Positions 1-6,418 of a stretch of 17,978 bases of DNA are shown piece after piece (the stretch's first letter is position 1; each line of letters starts with the position of its first letter). The stretch spans positions 1-17,978 of the forward strand of contig JBBDWJ010000238.1 in NCBI GenBank assembly GCA_040902925.1. The letters are read 5' to 3'. The position numbers were made by a program, and so were the translations under genes. This stretch comes from JBBDWJ01 sp040902925 (GTDB lineage Bacteria > Acidobacteriota > Terriglobia > Bryobacterales > UBA6623). The notes under the pieces are model-generated. The model did not search any database and was not told the DNA's origin. It worked only from the letters and a program-made list of their open reading frames with translations.

Positions 1-1
1 C

Positions 2-586
2 GCCGACCCGAATCGCTTGGAGAATACCGCCGAGAGCGAAAGCCGGGTCTACTTGCTGAAGCAGGGTTTCATATTGCTGGCGCAGCGCCCGATCACGGGC
101 GTCGGCCTCGGCATGTTCGCCGTTGCCGAGAACGATCTGGCGATCGAGCAGGGATTCTCGCGGGGCACCTGGCACACTTGCCACAACATGTTCATGGAAG
201 TGGCCAGCGAGGGCGGCATTCCAGGCTTCATCCTTTACCTGTTTATCTTGTGGACGGTCTGGAAGACGTTGACGCGCATCGAGAAGCTGAGCCCCGACGA
301 GCATCCCCTCGCGGCGCAAGTCGGGCGGCAAGCGTTCTGGATGAAGATTACGTTCCTGGCGTTTTGTGCTTGCGGGCTGTTCTTGAGCACCGGCCTGACC
401 AACACCTTTGTGACATTCGTGGCGCTGCCGATGGCGTTTGGCCGCATCGTGCAGTCGGAAGTCAGAGAGTTCGCGAGCGAGCAGGAGGCGGCTGAAGGGG
501 AATCGGAACAGGAAGCGGCTGCCGAGCTTGCCCCCAAGCCGTTGGGGCCGATGGAACCGGTACGCGGCTTGCGCGGGTCTGCGTGA
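2..586 (+). CDS. O-antigen ligase-like membrane protein, C-terminal part (5' end outside window)
   Basis: The frame is open from the left edge of the window to a TGA at 584-586, so only the last ~194 residues are present. They contain the usual end of the Wzy_C/O-antigen ligase domain: an ITGVGLGMF stretch, then CHNMFMEVASEGGIPGF, which matches the family's conserved 'HN..le..aE.GipGf' motif in the large periplasmic loop. Two hydrophobic helices follow (ILYLFILWTVWKTL and ITFLAFCACGLFLSTGL). The tail is a low-complexity acidic Glu/Ala stretch, probably cytoplasmic. Family members polymerise or ligate undecaprenyl-linked glycans at the outer face of the inner membrane. The gene converges on the glycosyltransferase next door with a 7-bp gap, which fits an exopolysaccharide or O-antigen locus. 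Whether it is a ligase (WaaL type) or a polymerase (Wzy type) cannot be decided from this fragment. Confidence 0.85.
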   Translation, partial: ADPNRLENTAESESRVYLLKQGFILLAQRPITGVGLGMFAVAENDLAIEQGFSRGTWHTCHNMFMEVASEGGIPGFILYLFILWTVWKTLTRIEKLSPDEHPLAAQVGRQAFWMKITFLAFCACGLFLSTGLTNTFVTFVALPMAFGRIVQSEVREFASEQEAAEGESEQEAAAELAPKPLGPMEPVRGLRGSA

Positions 587-593
587 TGGCTGG

Positions 594-1787
594 TCAACGC
601 CAATCAGGGCGCGCCTTGCGCAACTGATCCAGATAGATCTGCTGCGCGGTGCGAACGAAAGTTTGCACCGAAAACTTTCCGTGGGCGCGTTCGGCCGCTT
701 TGACGCCGAGCGTCTGGCGCAGAATATCGTCGCTGATGACGCGTTCCAGCTTGGCCGCCAGATCCGCGGGGTTGCGCGCTTCCACCAGCAGCCCGCTTTC
801 GCCGTCGGTGATCATCTCAGGAAGGCCGCCGACCTTTGTCGCTATCGAGCAGCAGCCGCACGCCATCGCTTCGAGCAGGCTGTTTGAAAAACTTTCGCTG
901 TTCGAGCACATCACAAAAATATCGAGCGCTTGAAACCATTGGAGGACGCCGGCGGTCGCCGGCTCGAAATGGCAGGCGTCCTGGATGTCGAACTGTTTGG
1001 CCAGGGCTCGCCAGGGCGCGAGCATCGCACCGTCGCCGACGATCACCAGCCGCATGCCCGCGCGCAGATGTTGCACTTTGGAAAACGCCTCGATCAAAAC
1101 ACCGAGGTCTTTTTCGGGGCGCAGCGCGGCGATCGAGCCCACCACCAGCGACGCGCTTTGAAACGCCGCCGGCAGCGCTGCGCGGCGGGTTGCGGGGTTG
1201 GGGGCGGGATGAAAATCCCGGCGGTCGACGCCGTTGTAGCAAACCCGGATGCGCCGCGCCGCTACGCCTTCCTTGGCGATGAGTTGTTGGCGCTGGTAGT
1301 CGCAGTTCACGACGACGAGGTCGGTGACGCGGTCGGTCCAGCGCAGCAAGCGGTGCGTGTAGGGGTCGTAGAGGTCTCGCGCGCCAAGCTGGCTGGTGAG
1401 CACGACCGGCGCGCGCCGCAAAACACTCACCGCGGCGGTCACCAGATTCGCGGGCACGTCAAGGCTGTGCACGACCTGAATGTTGTGGTCCCTGATGTAT
1501 CGGGCCATGCGCCGCAGCCCCTGCACGCAGCCCCACGAGCGGTAGGAACGAATCCGCAGCTCGAGGATCGGCACGCCGGCCCGTTCTAATTCGTTGGCGC
1601 GGAATCCGCCAGATGAGAAACAAGCGACGTGCGGCTCGAATTGCGCGCGGTCGAATCCCAAAGCCAGCTTCGCCAGGTCGCGCTCGCAGCCTCCGATGCC
1701 CAGCTCGCGGGTCATCAACAGCACCGGGATCGGGGGCGCGGCAGGCGAGCCGGAAGGCGCGTTTTCGAGAGGCTCAGTGGACGGCAT
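594..1787 (-). CDS. Glycosyltransferase family 4-type (GT-B fold)
   Basis: This 397-residue protein starts IPVLLMTRELGIGGCERDLA, the Rossmann-type N-domain entry with the GG-x-E/A glycan-acceptor loop typical of family 4 enzymes. The C-domain shows GSIAALRPEKDLGVLIEAF (the 'GR...KG' nucleotide-sugar segment in variant form), LVIVGDGAM, and the E-x7-E motif in ESFSNSLLEA followed by VGGLPEMITDGESGLLV. These match Glycos_transf_1 (PF00534). It is a predicted cytoplasmic retaining transferase that adds a sugar from a nucleotide donor to a lipid-linked glycan. The frame is open for another 126 codons upstream (to 2165), but that stretch is Arg/Pro-rich and unlike the family, so the ATG at 1787 was chosen. 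No clear Shine-Dalgarno precedes it. The convergent O-antigen ligase supports a role in surface polysaccharide assembly. Confidence 0.9.
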   Translation of the reverse strand: MPSTEPLENAPSGSPAAPPIPVLLMTRELGIGGCERDLAKLALGFDRAQFEPHVACFSSGGFRANELERAGVPILELRIRSYRSWGCVQGLRRMARYIRDHNIQVVHSLDVPANLVTAAVSVLRRAPVVLTSQLGARDLYDPYTHRLLRWTDRVTDLVVVNCDYQRQQLIAKEGVAARRIRVCYNGVDRRDFHPAPNPATRRAALPAAFQSASLVVGSIAALRPEKDLGVLIEAFSKVQHLRAGMRLVIVGDGAMLAPWRALAKQFDIQDACHFEPATAGVLQWFQALDIFVMCSNSESFSNSLLEAMACGCCSIATKVGGLPEMITDGESGLLVEARNPADLAAKLERVISDDILRQTLGVKAAERAHGKFSVQTFVRTAQQIYLDQLRKARPDWR

Positions 1788-2330
1788 GGGAAGTTGACGG
1801 CGTGGGTAAAGCAGGGCAGGGAATCGTTTCGTGGATCGGCGGGCGACTCGAAGCAAAGACCGCGGCCAGAACGACGGGCGGCATGCCTGCTGCTCGACTT
1901 GCGCTCCTGGAGATCGGCGCTCCGGGAGATCGAAAGAAAGAACCGGTCTGGCCGCGAGCCGCTCCCGAGGTCCTAAGTTCGTAGTATATCGGTCAAGCTG
2001 CGCGGTTGGCCGTTTTCCCGCCCGACCTGGCCTCGGGGAGTGGCCTGAATCTCTCGTTTGCCGGAGTTTCGAATTTCGAACGTTTCCCCGACCTTTGTCC
2101 GCAGAAACCTGACTTCCCTCTTTGCTGCGAGGCGGACGCCCGGCGTGAAGGGGCACGTGACGCATGGCTGAATTGACGGTGGTGGGAGGAGATGGCTATC
2201 GGAGTCCGCACCAAGCTTTCGTTTCTTGTCCTCGTCAGCCTTATGTCCGCGCCTGCCGCCTCGAAATTGGATCAGGCCCTCGCGACGATCGCCGGTTCCT
2301 GGAGCGGCCAGCGGCAGCTTCTGTTTGGGT

Positions 2331-2390
2331 GGCATGGGTTGGCAGGATTCGGCGAGATTTGGCGTCGTTTGGCAAGAGATGGCAGGGTTT
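2331..2390. repeat. Six degenerate 10-bp units, GGC-N7
   Basis: GGC recurs exactly every 10 bp at 2331, 2341, 2351, 2361, 2371 and 2381. The units are ggcatgggtt, ggcaggattc, ggcgagattt, ggcgtcgttt, ggcaagagat and ggcagggttt. The consensus is roughly GGCRDGRTTT, ending in short T-runs. A 10-bp period is close to one DNA helical turn and is not a codon multiple, so it is not a peptide repeat. It could be a degenerate minisatellite, a phased protein-binding or bent region, or part of a dispersed genomic repeat. Confidence 0.75.
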
Positions 2391-2844
2391 TTCTTTGCGG
2401 CGATTTCTTCCTTGGTGTTTTCCCCCTTGGATTTGGCTTTTCTGGCCTGGAATTTGTTGAGATGGCGGGTGTTTGCGGGCAGACGAAGGGTAGCCTGGGG
2501 CTGCATCCCAGGTGTTGGCTCCGCGCTGCACTTTAGTTTTTAGAAAACGGCCGGGGGTGGGGCCGTCGTCTGCTTCGGCCCTTCTGATTCCTATTCTACC
2601 GGCCTAGTCCAAGAGATCCAGGCGGCTATCCCGGCAAGTGGTTGAAAGGAAACGGTAGATCTTTATCTGGAAGGCGTGACTACGACTCAGCGAATGACGG
2701 GCGGCGCGCCATTGCGGACCTGTCCCTCATTTCCGAAGTTGAGAATCAGGTAATCGGCTCTACCGTATTCGACTCACAGGAAACGGTGTTCGAGAGTATT
2801 GTGTGCATTTCCTGCCCTGACGACTGTGGCTCGACTGCGCTGGG

Positions 2845-3231
2845 TCACGCCTTCAATGCGTCGAGATCTTCTTTTTCGAGTACGCCTACCCGCCTCAACG
2901 CAATCAGAAGTTGGTCGGTCGTGAGCGCCCCTTCCCAGACCCGCAGTATTCCTTCGCAAAGGACTGAATGGGGGAGGAGCAAAATGCCAGCCTCGGCCGC
3001 GCGGTCGATCGGCATGCGGTCGAAGGCCGGTTTGCCAAGTGTGACACCCATTTCCCCCATTTCCCCATTTCCCGGAAACACGCTTCTTTCGGCCCGAACG
3101 ACGGGTTTGCCGAAGGACTCGGTGGCGAATGTGTCGCGGATCGTCGCTCTGGACCGCTCGCTTCTCTCCGAGCGCGTAGGCCGCCTGGCGCCCAAGCCGT
3201 TGGCGCAGATTCTCCACGGCATCGACGTCAT
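2845..3231 (-). CDS. Hypothetical protein, weak
   Basis: An open frame of 128 codons from the ATG at 3231 ends at a TGA at 2845-2847. The last third (from about MPIDRAAEAGILLLP to VGVLEKEDLDALKA) has an amphipathic-helical, protein-like composition, with Leu/Val/Ile well spaced among charged residues. The first half (Arg/Ser-rich, with a GNGEMGEMG stretch produced by a short G/A repeat in the DNA) looks like chance translation. It has no recognised family, no clear Shine-Dalgarno and no partner gene. It may be the C-terminal remnant of a decayed gene, or not coding at all. Overlapping frames on both strands reach similar length. Confidence 0.25.
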   Translation of the reverse strand: MTSMPWRICANGLGARRPTRSERSERSRATIRDTFATESFGKPVVRAERSVFPGNGEMGEMGVTLGKPAFDRMPIDRAAEAGILLLPHSVLCEGILRVWEGALTTDQLLIALRRVGVLEKEDLDALKA

Positions 3232-3490
3232 TTTCGGCCGATGACTCGGACTCCGACGGCGGGGTTTGAAACCGGCTGTGGTCGGTAGTAGCCGGATTTG
3301 GGCTCTAGCCGTATTCGGGCTCTGCCCCCGATTGCGCCAGGAGAACGCGCGATCCCAGAAGTTCGCCGAGTCGAGGGGCGGCACGGGACGCGTATTGGCG
3401 CACTGCTACGATAAACGGCTCACTTAGGTTAGAAGGGCTCCGTCACCTTTTCCTCTGTAGTTCGCGATTCAGACCGGATAGAATAGTCAC

Positions 3491-3703
3491 ATGGGCCTGG
3501 ACGACTACAAGGTCGTGTTGTATCGGAACCATCCTGAGGGGTGGGTGGCGGAGGTGCCCGCCATTCCGGGCTGTTTCGCGCTCATGCCCACCCGCGATGG
3601 CGCCCTCGCCGAGCTCTCCGCCGTTTTTAAGATGATCGCGGAAGAGTACGCCGAACGAAATCAACCGCTCCCGGCCGACACGACCGAAATCGTGCATGCC
3701 TAG
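3491..3703 (+). CDS. hicB: HicB-family antitoxin
   Basis: This 70-residue protein (MGLDDYKVVLYRNHPEGWVA...) has the partial RNase H-like HicB fold: a first strand, the phrase GWVAEVPAIPGCFALMPTRDGALAEL, and a helix ending in EEYAER. 'PdlPGC...GdT.eEA' is the family's standard motif, and this protein keeps a close variant of it (PAIPGCFALMPTRDGAL). HicB binds and neutralises the HicA mRNA interferase. The DNA-binding C-terminal extension found in many HicB proteins is absent, so autoregulation, if any, must involve another element. It overlaps hicA by 8 bp, with order antitoxin then toxin, which suggests translational coupling. A TAGAAT hexamer at 3479-3484 lies 7 nt before the ATG and no Shine-Dalgarno is visible, so the mRNA may be leaderless. 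Confidence 0.88.
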   Translation: MGLDDYKVVLYRNHPEGWVAEVPAIPGCFALMPTRDGALAELSAVFKMIAEEYAERNQPLPADTTEIVHA

Positions 3704-3911
3704 CGCGCGAGCCGACGAGTTTAGGCGAGCTGCCCGGAAGCTGGGGTTCGTCAAGTCGAGGCAGACCGGAAGCCACGAACGCTGGCTGCATCCGGACGGT
3801 CGAGCAACGACGATACCGAGCCATGGGGGTCAGGAGATCGGACCACCGCTGGTCCACCGGATTCTCCGCCAACTCGGCATCGACGAAACCGCTTTCTCCA
3901 AACTTCGCTAA
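3696..3911 (+). CDS. hicA: HicA-family mRNA interferase toxin
   Basis: This 71-residue protein has the compact double-stranded-RNA-binding-like HicA fold. It shows ARKLGFVKSRQTGSHERWLHPDGRATTIPSHGGQEIGPPLVHRILRQLGI, which follows the family pattern 'L.k.GF...rq.GSHh.f.hpdg....vP.H.gkei..g.l..Il.q.gi'. The histidine in GSHERW (residue 27) occupies the conserved catalytic position. HicA cleaves mRNA independently of ribosomes until sequestered by HicB. The ATG overlaps the last codons of hicB (CATGCCTAG), so expression is probably coupled. Length is normal and no damage is visible, so this pair is likely functional. It is the first of three toxin-antitoxin modules within 4.4 kb. Confidence 0.9.
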   Translation: MPSARADEFRRAARKLGFVKSRQTGSHERWLHPDGRATTIPSHGGQEIGPPLVHRILRQLGIDETAFSKLR

Positions 3912-3954
3912 GTGCGTTGCGACCCGTTGACGCGCCACCCAGCGAGGCAAGGTT

Positions 3955-3983
3955 TTGACGCTGGGAATGCAAACCGCTATTCT
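3955..3983 (+). promoter_or_regulatory. Sigma-70-like promoter of the relBE-type pair (leaderless)
   Basis: TTGACG (3955-3960) and TATTCT (3978-3983) are separated by 17 bp, the optimal sigma-70 spacing. Transcription would begin about 7 nt downstream, at or next to the ATG at 3990. No Shine-Dalgarno lies between, so the antitoxin mRNA is predicted to be leaderless. This is inference from consensus matching. Confidence 0.6.
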
Positions 3984-3995
3984 CATGGCATGAGA
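3981..3995. promoter_or_regulatory. 15-bp perfect palindrome overlapping -10 box and start codon; candidate antitoxin operator
   Basis: TCTCATG-G-CATGAGA is a perfect inverted repeat with 7-bp arms. It begins inside the -10 hexamer and ends just after the ATG of the ribbon-helix-helix antitoxin. Such antitoxins usually repress their own promoter by binding short palindromes, so this is the natural operator candidate. Confidence 0.6.
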
Positions 3996-4220
3996 GCCCC
4001 GAAACGCGCCACCGTCTACTTTGACCCCGAGGTTCATCGCGCCCTGGGCCGAAAGGCGGCCCAGTCCGACCGTTCGATCTCTCATGTGGTCAACGAAGCG
4101 GTTCGAATAGCCCTCGCCGAAGACGTAGAAGATTTGAAGGCGATTCGCGAGCGAGCTACCGAGAAGAATCTGGATTTTGCAGATGTCGTCAAATCCCTCA
4201 GGCGGCGCGGCAAGCTATAA
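3990..4220 (+). CDS. Ribbon-helix-helix antitoxin (RelB/CopG-type)
   Basis: This 76-residue protein begins RATVYFDPEVHRALGRKAAQSDRSISHVVNEAVRIAL. That is a classic ribbon-helix-helix: a short beta strand with alternating polar residues, helix 1, a Ser-rich turn, and helix 2. The C-terminal half (EDLKAIRERATEKNLDFADVVKSLRRRGKL) is the toxin-binding tail, with the 'F.dv.k.L...Gkl' ending common in RelB-like antitoxins. A GTG at 3912 would extend the protein by 26 residues of unrelated sequence. The ATG at 3990 was chosen because the family begins there and because the promoter and palindrome sit just upstream. The toxin gene overlaps its last 38 bp. It should bind the toxin and repress its own promoter. 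Confidence 0.85.
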   Translation: MRAPKRATVYFDPEVHRALGRKAAQSDRSISHVVNEAVRIALAEDVEDLKAIRERATEKNLDFADVVKSLRRRGKL

Positions 4221-4477
4221 ACTCGAGATCAAACCGTCAGCGGCCAAAGAGCTCCAATCGCTCGGAACCAAAAAAGACCGCGCAAAGATTGTTGCCCGGA
4301 TTCGTGCTTTGGCAACGGAGCCACGTTCGAGTGGCGCTGACAAGCTTGTGGGCGAACAGAACAGCTACCGAGTTCGTCAGGGCAACTACCGAATCGTGTA
4401 TACGGTTGATGACCGCAACAAGCTCGTTGTGATTGAGAATTGAGAAGATCGGCGATCGGAAAGACGTGTACCGCTGA
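4183..4477 (+). pseudogene. RelE/ParE-family toxin, frameshifted by a 7-bp tandem duplication
   Basis: From the ATG at 4183 the frame reads a RelE-fold protein (KLEIKPSAAKELQSL, DRAKIVARIRALA, SYRVRQGNYRIVYTVDDRNKLVVIE) but stops at the TGA at 4441, giving 86 residues. The heptamer ATTGAGA occurs twice in a row at 4432-4445. Removing one copy restores ...VVIEKIGDRKDVYR and a TGA at 4475-4477, the standard RelE ending ('ki.HR.dvYR'). The lost segment carries the Arg/Tyr residues used for ribosome-dependent mRNA cleavage in RelE, so the present protein is probably non-toxic but may still bind its antitoxin. It overlaps the antitoxin gene by 38 bp. A TTG two codons upstream (4177) is a less likely start. 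Confidence 0.85.
4432..4445. repeat. 7-bp tandem duplication (ATTGAGA x2) inside the RelE-type toxin
   Basis: The two copies are perfect and adjacent. Seven bases shift the frame by one and bring in a TGA immediately after the second copy's first codon. Loss of one copy by slippage would restore the full toxin. Confidence 0.9.
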
Positions 4478-4724
4478 AAGGCTTGGCTCGTATCGGCTGT
4501 TCCTCCGCTGAGGGGTGAGAGGTATCTACAAGACGAGAGACCGCGGCGAGTTGGGGTCCTATCGAGATCCTCTTCCCGGTTCGGCTTTCCGGCGTGAAGC
4601 AGGCTTTGTCGCGGAAAGTCGAACCGGGATTTCCAACCTCAACGAAAGGAAGTGCCGCCGGGTTTCTGAGCTGAGCGCGGTTTCTGAGCGACTGAGGATG
4701 TCACGTTTTCGCCGTTTTCCTGCG

Positions 4725-5828
4725 TTAGCGCAAGTTGACTCTCTTTCCTTCAAAGATTGCCGTCGCCAGCTCTGAACACTGATTTTGTGCCTCGGTGCAG
4801 TCTGCCTGGCAGTTTAGCTGTTCCGCCAAATCCGGCGACTTGCAACCGCCGCGGCATATCTCCCCGGTTCTCTTGCATCTTAAACGGGCTTCCGCCATCT
4901 CCACCCACGCTTCATCGTAGTGAGAGTCCTCCCCTAGGCATTTCTTTCTTCTAATCTCACAATGCTTCTGACAAATCGAGTACTGATCATGATCTGGCCC
5001 CAAAGGCATCCACGATCCTCGGCATCTTTGCTCGCACGCGCTATACTCGTCGTAGCAAGCTTTGTGATCCGGGCCTGGTTCGATTCTGGTGTCCGGACTG
5101 CGGTACCGCGCTTCGTGCGCCGCCGTCGCAGCCGGGTGTGAGTCTACAAAAGGCCGAAACCTGTCCGGCATGGTGTCAAAGCACCGATCTCCCTGATCAT
5201 TGAAGCATTCCGTCATGATGTATTCGTCGAGCGCGCTATAGTCCTTCTCGGTCGGTCTTGGCGGTGGTGGGGGCGGTAAAGTCGGCCCGGTTGTTGGCTC
5301 CTCGACTTGTCGCTGAGTCCGTCGCGCGTTCCTCTGCTGCTCAACATACCGATCTTCTTGCACCTTCAACTCGATCCGCCGCTTTTCCGCGTTCACAAGC
5401 TTCAAATGAGCCTCGGCCAACCTCTCGTCGCTACCACGAAGCGACAGTACAGTCGGGTTCAAATAGTCTATGACTTGCTCTTTGAATAACTTAGCCAGAT
5501 CCACGGCTGACGGGGGCCCAAGGACTTTTTGGCAGACCTCCGCCTCCGGGTTCCGCCTGCATTTCCACAACTCGATGATCATTGTCAACGATTCTTTAGC
5601 TACTGTCCTCAGGCGGTCCTTGGTTTGTTCGGCGTACTGGCCGGCCCCTTCGTGAATGAAAGCTTCCGCCTCATGCATGGCCTTGTTCGCTTCGGCGTAC
5701 TTTCTTTGTAGTTCTCGGTATTCGCTAGGGGTCGGTCTCTGAACCGGCGTGTCGGATTGGCCAGGCGTTGTCAGAGCGAAACCGAGCGCTATTGAGAGAG
5801 CTGCAGCGAGTCTTCGTTGCTGATTCAT
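4725..5828 (-). CDS. Secreted cysteine-rich protein with two mirrored Cys modules; unknown function
   Basis: This 367-residue protein has a signal peptide (basic MNQQRR, hydrophobic LAAALSIALGFALTTPGQ, residues 1-24). A helical, charge-rich region (35-175, probably coiled coil) contains a Cys pair at 90/99. A Pro-rich linker with six consecutive prolines lies near 185-190. The C-terminus is Cys-rich: C258-x6-C265-x3-C269 mirrored by C286-x3-C290-x6-C297, then C318-x6-C325-x3-C329 mirrored by C340-x3-C344-x6-C351. Such spacing puts the cysteines on one helix face, suggesting two disulfide-stapled helical hairpins. I do not recognise the family. No Shine-Dalgarno is visible before the ATG at 5828. 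It lies 78 bp after the end of a broken gene on the same strand and may once have been in an operon with it. The location is probably periplasmic or extracellular. Confidence 0.8.
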   Translation of the reverse strand: MNQQRRLAAALSIALGFALTTPGQSDTPVQRPTPSEYRELQRKYAEANKAMHEAEAFIHEGAGQYAEQTKDRLRTVAKESLTMIIELWKCRRNPEAEVCQKVLGPPSAVDLAKLFKEQVIDYLNPTVLSLRGSDERLAEAHLKLVNAEKRRIELKVQEDRYVEQQRNARRTQRQVEEPTTGPTLPPPPPPRPTEKDYSALDEYIMTECFNDQGDRCFDTMPDRFRPFVDSHPAATAAHEARYRSPDTRIEPGPDHKACYDEYSACEQRCRGSWMPLGPDHDQYSICQKHCEIRRKKCLGEDSHYDEAWVEMAEARLRCKRTGEICRGGCKSPDLAEQLNCQADCTEAQNQCSELATAIFEGKRVNLR

Positions 5829-5906
5829 TACGGCACCCGTCGGTCTGTAGCAGTTGTTGTTAACGTGTCCTGGCTTGGTCTCCCAGCAATGGAGTGAACT
5901 CCCGGC

Positions 5907-6303
5907 TCACTCCCCGGTGATGTAGAAGGTCGAGGAAAAATCCGTGCCGACCTGGTAATTGTGCCGTCCGTAGAACGGAAGGACCCCTTGAGCATCCACA
6001 CTCGGCCGACCACTTCATAACTCCCAGCTGCCAGCTCGATTCTTGCCAACTCGCCTGGAGCGACTTCGACGGATCGCTCGGAAGGTCCGGCTAAGAGGAC
6101 TGTTAGCCGGTAACGTGTCTCATTTAAGATAGTCAGTTTGGGAAACCAGTCCCCGAAGGAGCGGAAGAAGCCTTCGGCGCAGGCAATTCGGAGTACGCTC
6201 CAGAACGTATGATCTCCTCAATCTGCTGGCGTACCCCAGTGCCCTTATCGCTGTCTGATCGCGAGCGCTCACGTTCTTCCGCTTCCCGAGCTGTTTTCTG
6301 ACA
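5907..6303 (-). pseudogene. Remnant of a secreted or envelope protein C-terminus, spread over three frames
   Basis: Three frames read in order give one coherent domain. The first (6303 to ~6140) gives AREAEERERSR, then VRQQIEEIIRSGAYSELPAP. The second (~6139 to ~6000) gives PKLTILNETRYRLTVLLAGP, then VEVAPGELARIELAAGSYEV. The third (~5998 to the TGA at 5907) gives VDAQGVLPFYGRHNYQVG, then FSSTFYITGE. The first shift fits loss of one base in the GGG run at 6140-6142. The second fits gain of one CA/GT dinucleotide in the CACAC at 5997-6001. The assembled product is a coiled-coil tail plus a beta-sandwich-like domain ('N.T.y.l.v...GP...v.l.pG....v.L..GsY.v') of a kind I associate with acidobacterial secreted proteins. 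The N-terminal part is gone and replaced by the Nmad2-like fragment. Confidence 0.7.
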
Positions 6304-6413
6304 TCAGGACGACACGCCCCGAGCGTCGGACAAGGACCAAGGTACGGGTCCTTGACGTGCTTTCCCAGTTGCGGATCATAACCGGTCCGCGTGATGAAGA
6401 TCTTCCCGACCAT
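6288..6413 (-). pseudogene. N-terminal fragment of an Nmad2-like protein
   Basis: From the ATG at 6413, 42 codons read MVGKIFITRTGYDPQLGKHV, then KDPYLGPCPTLGACRPDVRK. This resembles the start of nucleotide-modification-associated (Nmad2-type) proteins ('..GydP..gk...DPyLG..PtLgaC.PdiR'); the assignment is from memory of that pattern. After about residue 42 the frame continues to 6120 with an Arg/Leu-rich sequence that is the out-of-frame reading of the neighbouring remnant, so the gene is truncated at a junction near 6285-6300. A Shine-Dalgarno-like GGAG lies 2 nt before the ATG, inside the end of the ImmA-type gene, whose stop codon is only 5 bp away. The fragment was therefore the third gene of the higB-immA operon. 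A full-length protein would be roughly four times longer. Confidence 0.6.
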
Positions 6414-6418
6414 GGCTC

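Larger units (their letters stand above)
1788..3490. other. About 1.7 kb without a convincing gene
   Basis: Several overlapping frames are open on both strands but none shows a recognisable domain. One minus-strand frame (1973-2506) is Lys/Gln-rich with a repetitive middle. A plus-strand frame from 2192 begins with a hydrophobic, signal-like stretch and then becomes Gly/Trp/Phe-rich. Both run through the 10-bp repeat at 2331-2390, which can keep frames open by itself. At 2492-2510 a short inverted repeat (CCTGGG, 7-nt loop, CCCAGG) could be a REP-like element. At 3049-3076 there is a run of CCCATTTC-type units. The region may be decayed or mobile-element-derived. The one ORF worth listing separately is at 2845-3231. 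Confidence 0.5.

Noticed and set aside
1788..2165. N-terminal extension of the glycosyltransferase (126 extra codons)
   Set aside because: The extension is Arg/Pro-rich and lacks similarity to the family; the GT-B fold starts right after the ATG at 1787.
2192..2536. Plus-strand ORF with a hydrophobic, signal-like start
   Set aside because: After about 40 residues it runs through the 10-bp DNA repeat and becomes Gly/Trp/Phe-rich. The GGAGGAG before its ATG is too close to act as a ribosome site, and overlapping frames are equally open.
4515..4775. Plus-strand ORF of 86 codons after the relBE-type pair
   Set aside because: It has no domain and an Arg/Ser-rich composition, and it overlaps the end of the secreted Cys-rich gene on the other strand.
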